DNA from: Quillaja saponaria
Taxonomy: Eukaryota > Streptophyta > Magnoliopsida > Fabales > Quillajaceae
Assembly (NCBI GenBank): GCA_029379385.1
Contig: CM055612.1
Coordinates: 13,082,001 to 13,146,000, forward strand
Direction of reading: 5' to 3'
Length of the DNA: 64,000 nucleotides
In this document: positions 11,074-22,300 of the stretch, piece after piece
How positions within the stretch are numbered: the first letter of the stretch is position 1
How the letters are laid out: each line of letters begins with the position of its first letter
The notes under the pieces: generated by a model
What the model was told of the DNA's origin: nothing
Seen by the model: only the letters and a program-made list of their open reading frames with translations
Database searches by the model: none
Translations under genes and position numbers: made by a program

Positions 11074-12050
11074 CTTACCTTAGAGTTGAAACCATTACCT
11101 AATCATCTAAGGTATGCTTTTCTTGGTTCTTCATCTACTTTGCCTATTATTATTTATACTTCTCTTTCTAAAATGCTGGAAGACAAACTCTTTCATATAT
11201 TGAGAGAACACAAAAAAGCATTAGGATGGACAATTGCTAACATTAAAGGTATAAGTCCTTTCATTTGTATGCACAAGATCCTCATGGAGCATAACCATAA
11301 ACCAACAATAGAGCATCAAAGGAGCCTTAATCCCATAATGAAAGAGGTGGTGAAAAAGGAAATAATCAAGTGGTTAGATGCTAAAATTATCTATCCAATT
11401 TCAGATAATCATTGGGTAAGTCCTATCCAATGTGTGCCAAAGAAAGAAAGGGATGATAGTTGTTGCAAATGCAAACAATGAACTAATTAATGCAAGTACT
11501 ATTACTGATTGAAAGGTGTGCATTGACTACAGAAAGCTGAACAAAGCTACAAGGAAGAACCAATTTCCCTTTCCATTCATTGACCAAATGTTATAACAGC
11601 AAGTAGGTAAGGAATACTATTGCTTTCTAGATGGTTATTAGGATATAATCAAATTGATATTGCTCTAAAAGACCAAAAAAAATAAAAATTTACTTGCCTT
11701 TATGGCACCTTTGCTTTTAGAAAGATGCTATTTGGTTTATGTAATGCCCCGACCACTTTTCAAAGGTTCATGATGGCTATCTTCACCTATATGGTGGACT
11801 AAGGGCTTGAAATTTTTGTGGATGATTTTTCTGTTTTAGATGATTCATATGATGAATGTCTCCATCATTTAACTCTAGTGCTTAAAAGATGTGAAGAGAC
11901 TAGCTTAGTCATAAATTGGGAAAAGTATCATTTCATGGTACAAGAAGGTATAGTTCTAGGCCATAAGGTGTCTAACAAGGGAATTGAGGTAGATCGAGCT
12001 AAGATAGAAACTATAGAAAAATTACCTCCTTCTAGTTGAATAAAAGAAAT
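11074..12050 (+). pseudogene. Athila-like reverse transcriptase remnant
   Basis: The N-terminal part (11086-11481) shows HLRYAFLG, REHKKALGWTIANIKGISP and IIKWLDAKIIYPISDNHWVSP, all typical of Ty3/gypsy RT. The middle is broken but still shows CIDYRKLNKATRK (from about 11520) and MLFGLCNAPTTFQRFMM (from about 11720). The catalytic box is FVDD at about 11815, followed by FSVLDDSYDECLHHLTLVLKRCEE and HFMVQEGIVLGHKVSNKGIEVDRAKIE. The key aspartates survive although the frame does not. Confidence 0.85.
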
Positions 12051-12054
12051 AAGA

Positions 12055-12610
12055 AGCTTTCTTGGCCATGTCAGCTTATATATAAGATTCATAAAAGACT
12101 TTTCAAAAATATCCAAACTACTTTATAATCTCTTAGAAATAGAAACCACATTCATATTTGATGACGCATGTCTTACTGCATTTTTAAAACTAAAAAACTA
12201 ATTAATAACTAGCCTAATTATGGCAACTCCAAATTGGAACCTACCCTTTGAATTGATGTGTGATGCTAGTGACTATGTGGTAGGAGCAGTGTTAGGGCAA
12301 AGAAAAGAAAAGATTTTTCTCTTTATATACTAAGCTAGCAAAATTTTAAATGGTGCTTAAGTGAATTATACCATAATTGAAAAAGAACTTTTAGCAATAG
12401 CTTTTGCTTTTGACGAATTTCAAACTTATTCAATTGGAACTTCTATCATTATTTCTACTAACCACTCTACTATTAAGTATTTGATTGACAAAAAGGATGC
12501 AAAGCCCAGGTTAATAATGTGGATCTTGTTACTATAAGAATTTGACTTGGAGATAAAAGATTGAAAGAGCTCTGAAAATTAAATGGCTGATCACTTATCA
12601 AGGTAGGAAG
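12055..12610 (+). pseudogene. Athila-like RNase H remnant
   Basis: Successive frame pieces correspond to the RT thumb/RNase H part of gypsy pol: a FLGH start near 12060, PFELMCDASDYVVGAVLGQRK near 12245-12305, IEKELLAIAFAFDEF near 12375, and KKDAKPRLIMW followed by ADHLS near 12490-12600. In-frame stops are scattered throughout. The first catalytic Asp (in CDASDY) is present. Confidence 0.75.
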
Positions 12611-12639
12611 GAGATGATCAAGTGGCTGAACTCACTCAT

Positions 12640-13745
12640 ATAAATGGAACCTTCCCGGATGAACAACTCTTCCAAGTTATTAATGGACCATTGCCTTGGT
12701 ATGCTCACCATGTCAACTATATAGTTGGCAAGGTTTCCTTACTTAACTTTTCAACAAAAGAAAAAGCTTTTACATGATATAATATTCTCTGTTTAGGATG
12801 ACCCCTTCTTATTTAAGCATTGCACTAATTAGATATTAAGAAGGTGTGTTCCGAAGGAAGAGGTGGAGAGTATACTCACTACTGCCATGCTTTAGAGTAT
12901 GGATGTCACTTTGGAAAGAGCCGAACTGCTGCAAAAGTGCTCCAATTAGGTTTTTATTGGCCTTCTTTATTTAAGGATGCTAATGAATTTGTTTCCAAAT
13001 TGACAAGTGCCAAAGCATACCCAACTTATCCAAGAAGAATGAGATGCCACTCAACAATATACTTGAAGTGGAATTATTTGATGTATAGGGGGTGGACTTC
13101 ATGAGTCCATTAATCACTTTTGCAATAAACAAGTAGGAGTTTTCCTTGCTAAATATGGGGTGACTCACAAGGTTACACTAGATTACTATCCATAAACAAG
13201 TGGACAAGCTGAGGTCTCTAATAGAAAGATCAAGAGGATTCTAGAGAAGACTGTATGTCCATTGTAAAAAGACTAGTCCAAGAGATTGGAGATGCATTAT
13301 AGGTATACCGAACAACCTATAAGACCTCTTTAGGCATGTCTTCCTTTAGGTTGGTTTATAGCAAGGCTTGCGATTTGCTTGTTGAGTTGGAATATAATGC
13401 CTATTGGGCAATAAAAAAACTGAGCTTTGACTATCAAGCCGTTGATAAAAGGAGACTCCTCTAATTAAGCAAGATGGATAAGTTTAGGCTTAATGCTTAT
13501 GAGAATGCTAAACTCTACAAGGAGAAGACCAAGAGGTTGCATGATTAATAGATTTTTGAGCACCGCTTTGAGCAAGGTTAACAAGTCCTGCTTTTTAATT
13601 CCTAGTTGAAGCTTTTCCCTGGAAAACTCAAGTGAAGATGGTTTGGACCATTTACCATTGTCAAAGTGTTTCCATACGGTGTTGTGGAGTTGATAGCCAC
13701 TAATCCGTACAGAACATTTAAAGTGAATGGCTAACGATTGAAATG
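12640..13745 (+). pseudogene. Athila-like integrase remnant with core deletion
   Basis: The zinc-binding region survives as CHALEYGCHFGKSRTAAKV followed by LQLGFYWPSLFKDANEFV at about 12880-12995, but the paired cysteines after it are lost (KLTSAKA). The core then jumps from GVDFMSP (about 13090) almost directly to VTHKV...TSGQAEVSNRKIKRILEKTV (about 13160-13250). The stretch holding the second catalytic Asp is missing. The C-terminal part (LFPGKLK, GPFTIVKVFPYGVVEL, FKVNG, LKCYLGG) ends near 13760. The integrase cannot be functional. Confidence 0.8.
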
Positions 13746-13759
13746 CTATTTGGGAGGAA

Positions 13760-15000
13760 AGATTGATAATGATCGTACATCCATCAAACTTGGTAAGCTA
13801 CTTAAGTAACACTAAGTCAAGCTGATGACTTTAAACTAAGCGCTTTTTGGGAAACAACCTAAGTTTCTAAACCTTTTTTCTTTATTTTATTTTTAGTTAG
13901 TTTGTTAATATTTTAATTTTTACTCTACACTTAGCCTTCATATCATCTTTTCTCAGGTAAACAAAGACTAAGAAACCTCAGAAAAAAAAAATGCATTGAT
14001 GCAACAACTCCCTATTACCTTACGCCACCGCACATTTTGATCAAGAAATTGCAAAATCAAATAGAGAGCACACCTCTATGGCACTCCTAAGTTCAAGCTG
14101 CAGCACCATGAAAAAGAAAAGCTTAGGTAAGTACTTAGATTACTTTGAGCCGCAGCTTCCCAAATACCCAAGTCGTGGCACCTTAATCCAATAAAATTCA
14201 ATCTAGGTAGAGAGCTCCAAGCCACGGCGTCAACTCCTTGGCGCCATTATGCCACCTACCTAGAAATTAAAATTATTTTACACAGATTGCATTGAGCCAC
14301 AACCTTAATTTTTTCATGCCGCGGCATCCTTATTTCAAAAAAAAAAAAAAAAAAACTAGGTTAAAGATAGAGAGCTTTGTGCAATGGCTTCATTACTCAG
14401 GCCGCGGTGACAATATCTCGTGTTTTCAAATTTTCATATTTTAGGGTTGGGAGCCTGATGCCAATATGGTCACCCTGCAGCGCCAAGTTGGGATTTCAGT
14501 TTTTAAAAGTGATTTTTCAGACCTTATAACCGTTCAACCTTGAACTCTAACACCTAAAGTCGAAAAGTCAAAAGTTTCAGGCTACAAATCTCCAATCCCA
14601 AACCCCTTTCTTGCCAATTCGCTTCACTCTTACACAATTTTCCTCTCCTTCACTATAGTTTACACTGCTTACTGTACTTTGCTTCAACTCAAGTTCTTCT
14701 ACTTTCACTTTGAATCTTTTAATCTCTTGATAGGAAAGATGCTTTTCTTGTGATTATATGCTTGCTTGTTAGATAATGGGTTGAAACTTAATTTTGAGGA
14801 TTTTGGTTAGCTTTTGAATTTGGGTTTCTAGTTATATGGGTGTTACATTTTGAATCTTAATTCTGAGCTCTTGGGATTTGTTGGATGAAATTGTGGAAAT
14901 ATGAATATATCATCCTTTCATAACCCCTTCCCCTATAATTCTTGAATGCATTATCATAATATTATGATAGTTAAAATAGGGATGATAGACTATGGATAGG
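13760..15000 (+). other. Non-coding spacer between pol and the env-position ORF
   Basis: No coding piece was recognised. The stretch at about 14020-14490 repeatedly contains short GC-rich motifs such as gccgcagc, gccacggc, gccgcggc and gcgcc in an otherwise AT-rich region. An A-run of about 20 lies at 14336-14355. Similar motifs occur in both LTRs (around 7709 and 18028). Confidence 0.5.
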
Positions 15001-15132
15001 TAGTATATGGGTTTTGATGGATTATTACTGATTATAGGCCTAAGTTTTCAATCGTTCTCTGATGGGTCTGAGACTTTTTTGTTGATTAATGGGTTATGGT
15101 TTAAGTTGTTGCTAGGCATTTTGAGGTTCAAG

Positions 15133-15152
15133 TATATATATTTTTTTTTCAG
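15133..15152 (+). promoter_or_regulatory. Candidate 3' splice acceptor for the env-position ORF
   Basis: A tatatat plus T9 tract ends in CAG at 15150-15152, five bases before ATG 15157. Env-position ORFs of Athila-type elements have been proposed to be expressed from spliced subgenomic RNA; here the acceptor is inferred from sequence only and no donor was assigned. Confidence 0.45.
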
Positions 15153-15156
15153 GATA

Positions 15157-16283
15157 ATGGGACCAAAAATTAAGGATATAAAGCGTGCTCAATCTTCTGG
15201 ACTAAGCTTTAATAATAGCCAGTTTATATCTACTGCTACAGAAAAGAAATTCCATGATAGGCTTGCAACAAAGAACATTGTGGCATAACAAGGTCTACAC
15301 CTCAGCCCTAATTATTTTCTGGGGATGGCCAGTCTAATAGATAATAAACATTGGGTGAAACTGTGTGCACCACCCCCAACTAGAGTCATTGTAATGGCTC
15401 GAGAGTTCTATGCCAACCTGGTGGAGCATACTGACAATAGAGTCATGGTTTGAGGGAAGATGGTGTCTTTCACAAGTACCGCAATCAATGCCTATTACGA
15501 CATTCTGGATATTCCCGAGACTAATGAGTATATGACTTATGCAAGTGGCATAGTAAATTGCAATGCTGCCATTAGTGCCTTGTATTACTTCGTGCTCGCC
15601 AATGTGCTGCTAGCTTACTTATGTCATCAGTGGCATAGTAGATTATGATGCTATTATCAAGGCTTCGTTTGGAAATTGATTAATGGAGAACCAACTCACT
15701 TTAAGGCCAGTCAGCTGCTAGCTATTGCAAGGGCCTGGTATTACTTCGTGCTTGCTGATGTGCTATCTAGTTGACATGCCAGTGATGTTACAAAGGAGCG
15801 AGTTATTCTGGTTTATGCCATTATCTGAGGTATGCCATTTATAGTGACATATTGTAGGCTACGAATAGTGGACATTTGGGAATATGGTTCCCCTCCCTCC
15901 TCACAGAATTATACTGCAAGGCTAGTGTGATTTGGGAGGACATCGAATCATTGGTCCTGTAGAAAAGTCCCATTGATGACAAGTTCATGAATAAGTTTCT
16001 ACTCCGCAATGTTAAAAAAGAAGAAGGTGATCAAGTAGCTCCAGCTCAACCAACTCCTATTGGTACATAGAAATTGACATTGGCTAAATGTATCTCTAGC
16101 TTGGAGGTACAATGTGCTGAGCATTGGCAGCATAGCCATGCTGTCAATCACCAAAATAACGAGTTGCTGAGGATGATGTTGCAACAAGGAGGATGAGATC
16201 CTTCTAGTTTCCCTCCTTGTCCTGCTCTTATAGCCCTATTCCTTTGTCTTGAAGAGGATATCGATATTGATTTCGATGACTGA
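15157..16283 (+). pseudogene. Env-position ORF of the Athila-like element (plant transposon protein domain)
   Basis: One frame runs from ATG 15157 with MGPKIKDIKRAQSSGLSFNN, then QFISTATEKKFHDRLATKN, a TAA stop at 15286, then HWVKLCAPP and VMAREFYANLVEHTDN, a TGA stop at 15451, then GKMVSFTSTAINAYYDILD to 15648. This pattern (REFYAN, GK.VSF....INAYY) matches the 'putative plant transposon protein' domain found between pol and the 3' LTR of Athila-type elements. Later pieces in shifted frames read FKASQLLAIARAWYYFVLAD, HASDVTKERVILVYAI and KSPIDDKFM. The ATG sits just after a T-rich tract and CAG, a good splice acceptor. The role in the element is unknown; 'env-like' is positional. Confidence 0.7.
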
Positions 16284-17672
16284 AGAGAGTCTTCTTTAAC
16301 TTTTATTTTTCCTTTTGTTATTTTCTTCTCTTTAAGCATTAAGATAATGTTTAGTATAGGTTTTTTTTGGGGGGGGGGGGGGGGGTAATGTACAGTTTTA
16401 TAATTCTCCATTTTATATGTTTGGTTAACCCCCGTTTATGTGTAATTATTTAGATAGTATAATTAGATTGTATTGTGTTTCCATTTCCCATACTGTGTTA
16501 AGAAAATTAAAAGTTAAGTTATTAATGATGCTCTAATATTTCCTTATTCCCATTATAGTATTATTTATGCATTGATTTTGATTTTTGATAGTATGCGAAT
16601 ATTTTTTTTGAATTTGTTATAATTAAGGGCATATACTTCATATATATATATTTGAACACGGCTATTGTCACCCAGGGTTGATATTTTTGATGATCTTTCC
16701 TTTATAAACCTTAGACTTTTTTTGACCTCTTTAATGAGTAAGAATTTCTCTTAAGGTGAAATCTTAAGTGAAACTTAGTTGAAAACATGATTTACACCAT
16801 TTTTAGATCGATAGAGCATTTGTATATCCACCAATGAGTTCTTTAGTTACCTACTTTTAAGCCTAATGCCTATTCTTTTAGTATATGCATATGCCAACTA
16901 ATCCTTTCTTTGTAAGACCCATTTGTACCTTATTATGTTAAACACATTCAATATGAAGTTTCATCGAGTTTAAAGAGAGAATGAGCTTGAAGCAAGTCTA
17001 TGAGAAGAATGCATTACAAGGAAGAAAAAGAAGAAAAAATTATTTAATCATCCCCACTTGATAAAAATAAAGTTGGAGGAATATATGAAAATTCCTTGAT
17101 AATTTATCTACAAACCAAAGGTTTGGTAAAAAAATAAAAGAAAGAAAAGGAAGAAAAAAGTGGAGAACATTTAAGCCACACAAGAAGAAAAATATCAGGT
17201 GATAAAATCATAGTTGATGCCTGAGTATGTAGGAATTAATGCCTTTGAAAAGAAAAGGTGGAAAAGAATGGTGAACTCATACAAATAAATTGTGCTTAAG
17301 GTATTTGAGCTAAAAAATTCATTTCATCAAATCTTTATCCTAGCCTGACATTACAAGTTAAATAAAAGACTTAATGATTTTTGACTAAGTGTTGGCCTAC
17401 ATTAGTGGAGAGAGGAAGGAAAGATGAGGTTTGAGGAGTAAAGATTAGTCTTTGAGTTATTTTGAAACCATCTAACTCTAATGATGATGCCTTGCACACA
17501 CATACATGAGGATGGCTTGAACATAATAAATTTGAAATTATATTTGTGTGCTATCTTTAGTTAAGTTTTGTGATAAAATTTGAAGATTTTTAGTAGAATA
17601 ATTAACTCATCATTGATAGGTAATTATGATTTTTGTTTTCTTTCTTTTTGGCTTGGGACTAGCAAAATATTA
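16284..17672 (+). other. Non-coding 3' region of the Athila-like element
   Basis: The stretch is AT-rich with no convincing coding piece. It includes an unbroken run of 17 G at 16369-16385 directly after T8, and A/G-rich sequence around 17000-17170. Confidence 0.5.
16369..16385. repeat. Poly-G tract (G17)
   Basis: Seventeen uninterrupted G after T8 in the 3' part of the Athila-like element. Confidence 0.8.
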
Positions 17673-17684
17673 GGTTTGGGGGTG
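17673..17684 (+). other. Polypurine tract
   Basis: ggtttgggggtg follows agcaaaatatta and precedes the 3' LTR, the usual place for the plus-strand primer in plant gypsy elements. The alignable LTR core begins about 50 bases further on (17735). Either the LTR really starts at TGTAATAA (17683) or sequence lies between the tract and the LTR. Confidence 0.5.
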
Positions 17685-17734
17685 TAATAATACTAAAATA
17701 ATAGATTTATTTCACTATGATTTTAATTCATATT

Positions 17735-19182
17735 TGATGCTAATCCTATGGTTTTGAGTTAGAATATTAATTAAATATAGTGTTGTAGTTGTTTTAGGTT
17801 GTTTTAAGAGTTTTGTAAAGTTTTTATCTTAATTAGGAGTAGTTTTATGAATTTTGGTATTTAATTTATTTTATGTGTCTTTGCAGTGTCCTAGTTCAGA
17901 TTAGAGAAGGAAAGCAATTCAACAGGCACCTCAATGTGCTAAAGAAAATGAGGTCGCGACACCACAAAAAAGAGAAATTGATGGACCAGATAAAGAAGCC
18001 TCAGCCATTGTGCAAATATGACGAAGCCGCGATGCGTCCAAAGTAAGCATGAAACATGAAGGGGTCAGAGAGTGTGAAGCCATGGCATTGGAAGACTTGA
18101 GTTGTGGCGTGATGATTATAAAGCTACAGGGCCAAACTAAAGACGACTTTCTTAAAATATATGAAGGTTTGGCACCACAGCACCCAACAATGAAAGGCCA
18201 TGGAGGGGACAAGATGGAGTCTTATTGAAATTAAACAGAACCTGAAGCATTGTAGAGCCATATATACACACCCCGTAGTGCATGTATGAATTTTGAGAAA
18301 TTCTATTTTAATTAAAATAGGAGGAAAATGCTTATAAATAAAGGCGAAATGTTAAAGTTTATAAACATACTAGAGCTTGTGATAAAGAGTGCTATGGAGT
18401 GAAAGGAGACCCGAAGCATAACAACTTCGAGTTTCGATTCCTTTTTCTTTTTATTTTCTATTTGCTTGTAATTGTTATGTTTTTATTTCATATGTTTTCA
18501 GTAGTTAGTATGGATTAGTCATATTGTAGAGGTAATGATTGAACTCACATATAGCCAATGTGGCTTTAGTTTTAATTCAATGTATGCTTTAGTTTTAGTA
18601 TTTACATTACCTTTTTTTTTAATGCTTCTAATTGCTTGATAACTAGTTAGATTGATTAATGATTCTGGAATTGAGTTGGAATAGTCAGTTTTGCGATTAA
18701 CTGTAGGTAATATAGCTTATGTTTGGATTGGTCATATGATTTGAATGATCTAATTTGTTTAAGAGATAAGAATATACTCTTTACCATAAGTAACCAGGAC
18801 ATTGGTTCTTAATGAGTTTGCTTTAGAATAATTCTCATAAGTAACCAAGACATTGGATTGAAGAAAATATATATTTGTTAGACATAGGAGTATGCTAGTA
18901 ATTTATTAAGAAATCTAGGTTAATATTAGCTATTGCATGAATTGATTAAATTAAAGTTAATAAGGTGTGGTGTAAGGGAGGTCGTGAACCCAGACTTAGT
19001 TTTAATATTTTAATAAATCGAATTTATAATCTTTGAATTTGATTTGGCTTAATACGAGTTAGACTGCATCATAGTGGTAATTAGCATTAAAAAATGTAAT
19101 TATTCCTTAGGGGAACAATCTCTACTTATTACTATATTACTTGAGGCCAATACATGGGCTTGCACTTGTAAAATCCCTATCA
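17735..19182 (+). repeat. 3' LTR of the Athila-like element
   Basis: Matches 7456-8737 from TGATGCTAATCC to aaaatccctatca, with many substitutions. It carries an extra segment at about 18975-19090 (gtcgtgaacccagacttag onward) that the 5' LTR lacks. The minus-strand open frame 17931-18212 is the counterpart of the antisense frame in the 5' LTR. Confidence 0.85.
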
Positions 19183-19335
19183 TACATCACTACTTTTCAA
19201 TTCGGAAACTACTTCTTGTATAGATTACTTAAACTTGACTTATGATGCTTAAAATTTTAAAAGTATTTTATGAATATAACAATTTCGAAAGAACATTTGA
19301 ACTATCTAACATTTTGAAGATAATTTTTATCATAG

Positions 19336-22300
19336 AAACATTGGGTAACCAAACCTCCGTAACCTTGACTTCAAGACAAATGAACATATATGACTTTTGA
19401 CTAAACCAAAGCATGAAAGTAAATTTTAAAAAACACAAATTAACTACAAATGTTTATTTACTAAAATGTATAACAATTGACAAAAAATTTGGTAGAGGAT
19501 CCTTGTAAATTAGAACATACCGAAAATACAAATATATAATTCATTGTTATATTCAACCTAGTTAACAATAGTAACAGCATAACCAAGGAGCTCTGCTCTG
19601 TTAATATCATAGACAATAACAATTTGACTCTTATACAAATAAATCACAATAACCCAAAACCCTAATGTGACTGCAAACTTTCATCATTTAACTCCTAACT
19701 ATAAGATCCCGAAGAAATACCTTGCCGCATGCTCTCAACAACTCATAAACTTGTCAATAATGTATACCGAAAATCCTGTTACTAAAAAAAATCAACAAGA
19801 GAGTGATGAGTCTCACAGACTCAGTGAGTGGAAAAAACTTACCCAAATGGTACTAGCATCATTCTTAACATGTATATAATACATTATTAAATAATATCAA
19901 TATATCATGAATTTCAAACAGTTGAATGTCACATGTACGTAATTATAGTAAACATAAAAATTAATAAACGCAGTTCAAGTACATTATATAATCAAATCAA
20001 ATCAATCAGAACATTCAAAACACATAAAGGGCCAATAGAGTAACTTAGCCCCACACAATAAATATCCTCCCACTAGCTAGTTTTTGCACCCACACAACAA
20101 ATATATCATTCGTACATATCCATCCCATAGGGGCTGAGTACTCAATCGTTTCAAATCACCTATCAAATCAGAGTATCTCAAAATATCCTAGGTGCACTCG
20201 AATTCAATTTCAAAAGTAAAAGTCATTTCAGAGAAAATTTTATTTTATTGCCCTTATCAAAGACAAACAATTTCACATATCAAATATAATTCAAATAACT
20301 CAAATTAAACACTACATATTCCAATATATTGCTAAATATAAACAAATTTACTTAAATAAACATACACAATTGCACATATTTATCTAGCAACCAAAAAGCA
20401 CATAATTCACTCATCGTTTACAAATCTCGCACGTCACTTCCTCTTGCGTTCAAGCTCGTTGTTTGCTCAACAACACTTTCTGCAGTTACAATTAAATTTT
20501 CTAAGTATTGCGTAGTTTGTCAATTTTATAGGTTATAACCATTTAATTACAAAAATCTATAAATACTAAGTTTCATACATTTATTTAAAGTTACCCTTCT
20601 TAGACATTTTCATAACCACCTTGGCAATATGCTTTATTTCAACTTAAATACTTAACCAAACTTAGCAAAACCAATTTCAAATACTATCTCTAGGATGTTA
20701 ACTACCTTTCTTATTAGAAACTTCTTCTAAAATTAGCCTTGAAATCCCAATATGAACAAAAACAAGGCACACACATAATTTCTGGTTGCTAGAATTGGAT
20801 TGTAGTGCTTATAGAATTCTCATTGCTGGGAATTAAATTATGAAACTTTCTACTATATTTTATCAAGATGAACAATTCATCTTCATCACCCTGCTTCTAA
20901 TTCATTTGTTTAAGCCTCTAAAACTAGTTACATCAAAACAAAAACAATTAGGATTCGAAAATTCTAACAATGACTTCCAATACTTCCAAGATACACATAA
21001 CATGAAATTAAAACTTGAAAAGATCCAAATTTGTCCTTAAATATATTAGAAACAATTATTATTCAAATTTCCTAAGCTAATTCATAATTAACCCTCAACA
21101 AAATCCTCCAGACTGACTAAAGCTCACCAAAAATCCTGCACCAACCTAGCTGCGGTCTAACAGCTCTAACAAAAAACATATCTTGAATTAGATTATGAAA
21201 CTTTATAGATATCATCCCAAGACCATAGGCTATACTTTCACTTCATAACTCTTAAACTAATTCAGTCCATAGGAAACCTGAAATACCTGATTTTTCTAAC
21301 TTATAAAATTTGGCTCTGCTTCCTTCAATAACCACTTAACTCCCTTTTTCAACACTTTACCCATAATTAACCACTATTTGCTCATACTCACTACTCATTT
21401 TCATTAAATCCTTAAATTACAACCTTAATCAATAATTCTTTACTCTTTGTTTATGGCTTTTTATTTAAACTCCATTACTTCATAACCACAAAGATATAAA
21501 CATTCTATGTTTTACTTATTAAGTTATAACTAATTTTTTGTAGACATTTTATCAAATATTTTAGGTAAATAAATTCCTTCCAATGATGTGTGTGTGTGTG
21601 TGTATTACACCAAGAATTCCAATTCTCATCTTATTTACATTTCAAGTATAGATTTCAAATCAACTAATTACCTAAAATTCATTACAAGCTTGAGTTATCC
21701 CTTTTCAACACAACATAACAACTTTGTTTATATTTCCCATCCCAATTATTTCTTTAACCCCTTACATCTCACGTTCTTTATGCACCATTCATAATTCAAT
21801 TTACTTAATACTTCACCCATAATAACAACCAACAAGAACTCTACCAATTTATAACAATTAAACTAACAAAATCTTCAAAACTAAGAATCAGCTCATATCC
21901 TTACCAAGCAACCAAACTGCTGCCATGAGGAGGTGTGCTTTTCAAGACCAAAATGACTCACTAGCTTGTTGCATCATCTCTTATCCATCCACCATCTAGC
22001 CAATCAAAGCAACACTAAGCTGAAAACAAGGGGAGATGCTACGGCCGAGATAGAGGAATGAGATGTCTCACGGCTAGCTATTATTGATACTTAAAGGGTG
22101 CTGGAATTGGACTAGGCAAAAATGCAAGGAAGGGGGGGAAGTTCGATATCTAGGTCAACACAAAGGAAAAGGCTGCAACTGCAGTTTGGATGGCTGCCAT
22201 TGTAACACTCCCAAAATTAAACCTAAATTAATTATAGGATAAGTAATTATCTTATGATTAAATAGGATTAAAATTTAATTACATATTATTTCATGTATAG

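Larger units (their letters stand above)
7456..19182 (+). mobile_element. Complete but inactive Athila-like Ty3/gypsy retrotransposon
   Basis: Two direct LTR copies (about 7456-8737 and 17735-19182) enclose, in order, a PBS, gag, protease, RT, RNase H, integrase, a long spacer, an env-position ORF and a polypurine tract. This order and the large size (about 11.7 kb) fit the Athila lineage. All coding parts contain stops and frameshifts, and the integrase core is deleted, so it cannot move autonomously. A candidate 5 bp target duplication is tacat at 7448-7452 and 19183-19187. It leaves three unexplained bases (act) before the left LTR, so the exact left terminus is uncertain. Confidence 0.85.

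Noticed and set aside
21588..21794. Open frame after a (GT)n tract
   Set aside because: It lies in the reversed LTR, begins in a microsatellite and has no recognisable domain.
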